64,000 nucleotides of DNA, from assembly GCF_002836595.1 (NCBI RefSeq), contig NZ_PJBB01000003.1, positions 1,611,001-1,675,000 on the forward strand. The letters are read 5' to 3'. A program made the translations under genes and the position numbers. This DNA comes from Tenacibaculum sp. Bg11-29 (lineage in GTDB: Bacteria; Bacteroidota; Bacteroidia; Flavobacteriales; Flavobacteriaceae). Every line of letters begins with the position of its first letter. Position 1 is the stretch's first letter. Positions 62,655 to 64,000 of this stretch are shown here, in pieces. The notes under the pieces were generated by a model. It was given only the letters and a program-made list of their open reading frames with translations. It did no database searches and was not told where the DNA came from.

Positions 62655-63620
62655 TTATTCTTGATCTTTTTCCCAAATATCAGTTCGGTAATGTTCTTCT
62701 TCACCTTCTAAAATTTGTAAATAACTTTTATAACGAGACCACGAGACAGTATCTTCTTCTAAAGCGTCTTTTACCGCACACTTTGGTTCGTTAACATGAA
62801 TACAATTATTAAACTTACAATCTTGTTTTAAAGCGAAGAACTCTGGAAAATAATCTCCTAGTTCTTCTTTGTCAATATCAACAACACCAAAACCTTTAAT
62901 ACCCGGAGTGTCAATAATTCTTGCATCATTTGAACTTTCGAGGTTTAAATCGAACATTTCTGCAAATGTAGTAGTATGTTTTCCTTGATTATGTTGGTCA
63001 GAAATTTCTTTTGTTTTTAGGTTTAAATTAGCATCAATCGCATTAACTAAAGTAGTTTTTCCAACTCCAGAATGACCTACAAACATTGATGTTTTATCTA
63101 ACATCATTTTTTTAATATGATCAACATTTGTATTTTCTTTTGCTGAAACTTCTATACATCTATAACCTATAGTTTCATAGATGTCTTTTAAGTATAAAAT
63201 TTCACCACGCTCTTCTATTTCGTAAGAATCTATTTTGTTAAATACTAAAATAGTGTCTATTCTATACGCTCTTGTAGATACCAAGAAACGATCTATAAAA
63301 GTGGTGAAAGTAGGAGGGTTGTTAATCGTAATTAATAAAAAAACCTGATCAATATTAGAAGCAATAATATGAGTTTGCTTTGATAAATTAACAGATTTAC
63401 GAACGATGAAATTTTCGCGTTCATGAATATTATTGATAACCCCAGTTTCTTCATTATTGTTGGTTTCTAAATCAAAATCAACTTTATCTCCAACAGCGAT
63501 AGGATTGGTGCTTTTAATACCTTTTAATCGGAATTTTCCTTTAATACGGCATTTGTATAAAACTTGTTCATGCTTTACTAAATACCAACTTCCTGTAGAT
63601 TTATATACCGTTCCTGTCAT
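62655..63620 (-). CDS. rsgA: Ribosome small subunit-dependent GTPase RsgA
   Basis: RsgA assists late 30S maturation. The 321-aa protein has an N-terminal OB fold, a circularly permuted GTPase (VFNKID as G4, SAKENTNVD as G5, GHSGVGKTTLVNAI as G1, HTTTFAEMF in switch I, and DTPGIKGFG as G3) and a zinc-binding tail (CKFNNCIHVNEPKCAVKDAL). It is the first of four closely packed genes. Confidence 0.96.
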   Translation of the reverse strand: MTGTVYKSTGSWYLVKHEQVLYKCRIKGKFRLKGIKSTNPIAVGDKVDFDLETNNNEETGVINNIHERENFIVRKSVNLSKQTHIIASNIDQVFLLITINNPPTFTTFIDRFLVSTRAYRIDTILVFNKIDSYEIEERGEILYLKDIYETIGYRCIEVSAKENTNVDHIKKMMLDKTSMFVGHSGVGKTTLVNAIDANLNLKTKEISDQHNQGKHTTTFAEMFDLNLESSNDARIIDTPGIKGFGVVDIDKEELGDYFPEFFALKQDCKFNNCIHVNEPKCAVKDALEEDTVSWSRYKSYLQILEGEEEHYRTDIWEKDQE

Positions 63621-63659
63621 GGCAACAAAGATGAGAATAAAAAATGAATGTAAATAAAA

Positions 63660-64000
63660 TTATTTTTGTGCTAAGTCAGTTATTTTATCAGGAATAGAGC
63701 CTCTTTCACCAACTCTAACTATCATAAATAGAATTTCAGGAATTAAACCAAGATTATTTATAGTAGTTGCTTTCTGTGCTACTTTTTGATCTCTTTCTTT
63801 GATTAATTGTAATTTATCGTTTTCTGTTTTAGAAGCCAATTTTACAGCAAAACTCCAAGCGCCATCTCTTGCTAGTTTCATGCTGAAATCAATTAAAAAA
63901 GTATCTATTTTATGAGTGAATTTTAATATTTTTTTTAAAAAAGGCCAGATGGTGCTTAAATCTTGTTCAATTTCATCTACTAATGAAGATAGAATCACGT
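63660..64000 (-). CDS. Unrecognised protein, C-terminal part (runs off right edge)
   Basis: The visible frame runs from the window edge to a TAA at 63660, giving about 112 residues. It is rich in helices, with FSMKLARDGAWSFAVKLASK and IPEILFMIVRVGERGSIPDK. A GTG at 63998 could start it, but it more likely continues upstream of base 64000. It lies 39 nt before rsgA on the same strand. No family recognised. Confidence 0.5.
   Translation of the reverse strand, partial: VILSSLVDEIEQDLSTIWPFLKKILKFTHKIDTFLIDFSMKLARDGAWSFAVKLASKTENDKLQLIKERDQKVAQKATTINNLGLIPEILFMIVRVGERGSIPDKITDLAQK

Overview
The window is AT-rich chromosomal DNA from a member of the Flavobacteriaceae (Bacteroidota), most like marine genera such as Tenacibaculum or Polaribacter; the genus is an inference. 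Supporting signs are gldB-gldC gliding genes, a PorP/SprF-type type IX secretion protein, a secreted protease with a type IX C-terminal sorting domain, a GLPGLI protein beside a SusC-like receptor, a folK-deoxynucleoside kinase fusion, absence of Shine-Dalgarno motifs, and promoters of the TTTG-N20-TAnnTTTG type before tig and dnaG.

Layout. 0-2.1 kb: start of a DapA-family gene, a divergent AraC regulator and a PorP/SprF protein. 2.1-10.1 kb (minus): murI, two ompH/skp genes, bamA, uppS, a DUF6089-like protein, nadK and a CBS protein, a conserved envelope block; then pdxJ and a hydrolase (plus). 11.6-18.4 kb is accessory: an OmpA-like barrel, a decayed XRE repressor, an operon of tautomerase, SDR, DJ-1-like and NTF2-like genes, a ruined Crp/Fnr regulator whose perfect CRP-type operator survives, a methyltransferase and a hydrolase. 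18.7-40.9 kb is mostly core: tig, clpP, clpX, dnaG, nadE, gldB, gldC, folK-dNK, a TPR histidine kinase with NarL-type regulator, pnp, rpsO, accD, fbaA, a TamA-like lipoprotein and a SpoU methyltransferase, with an odd secreted leucine-rich-repeat protein carrying three transposase-like HTH modules.

40.9-47.1 kb (minus) is the most interesting region: a grasp-with-spasm type RiPP locus, probably making graspetides (ester- or amide-crosslinked peptides). In transcription order it has a 7TM/LuxR-type regulator, a tandem array of five ~250-bp precursor repeats (the first frameshifted), a small lipoprotein, a different precursor, an ATP-grasp maturase, a previously uncalled 59-aa gene joined by an ATGA overlap, and a SPASM protein with no radical-SAM motif. 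The two precursor units share an upstream element: an inverted repeat whose arms differ but whose 12-nt loop and downstream AAGAGTAGG box are nearly identical. No exporter or leader peptidase lies in the window.

47.7-64 kb: a second deoxynucleoside kinase; an OmpR/HisKA two-component pair facing a GLPGLI/SusC-like operon across a promoter with three TTAAC boxes 10 bp apart; a second, decayed GLPGLI gene; a 1231-aa type IX-secreted metalloprotease; lipB; a YceI lipoprotein; and a compact tcdA-tatD-dtd-rsgA operon. No tRNA, rRNA, CRISPR array or intact insertion sequence was seen.
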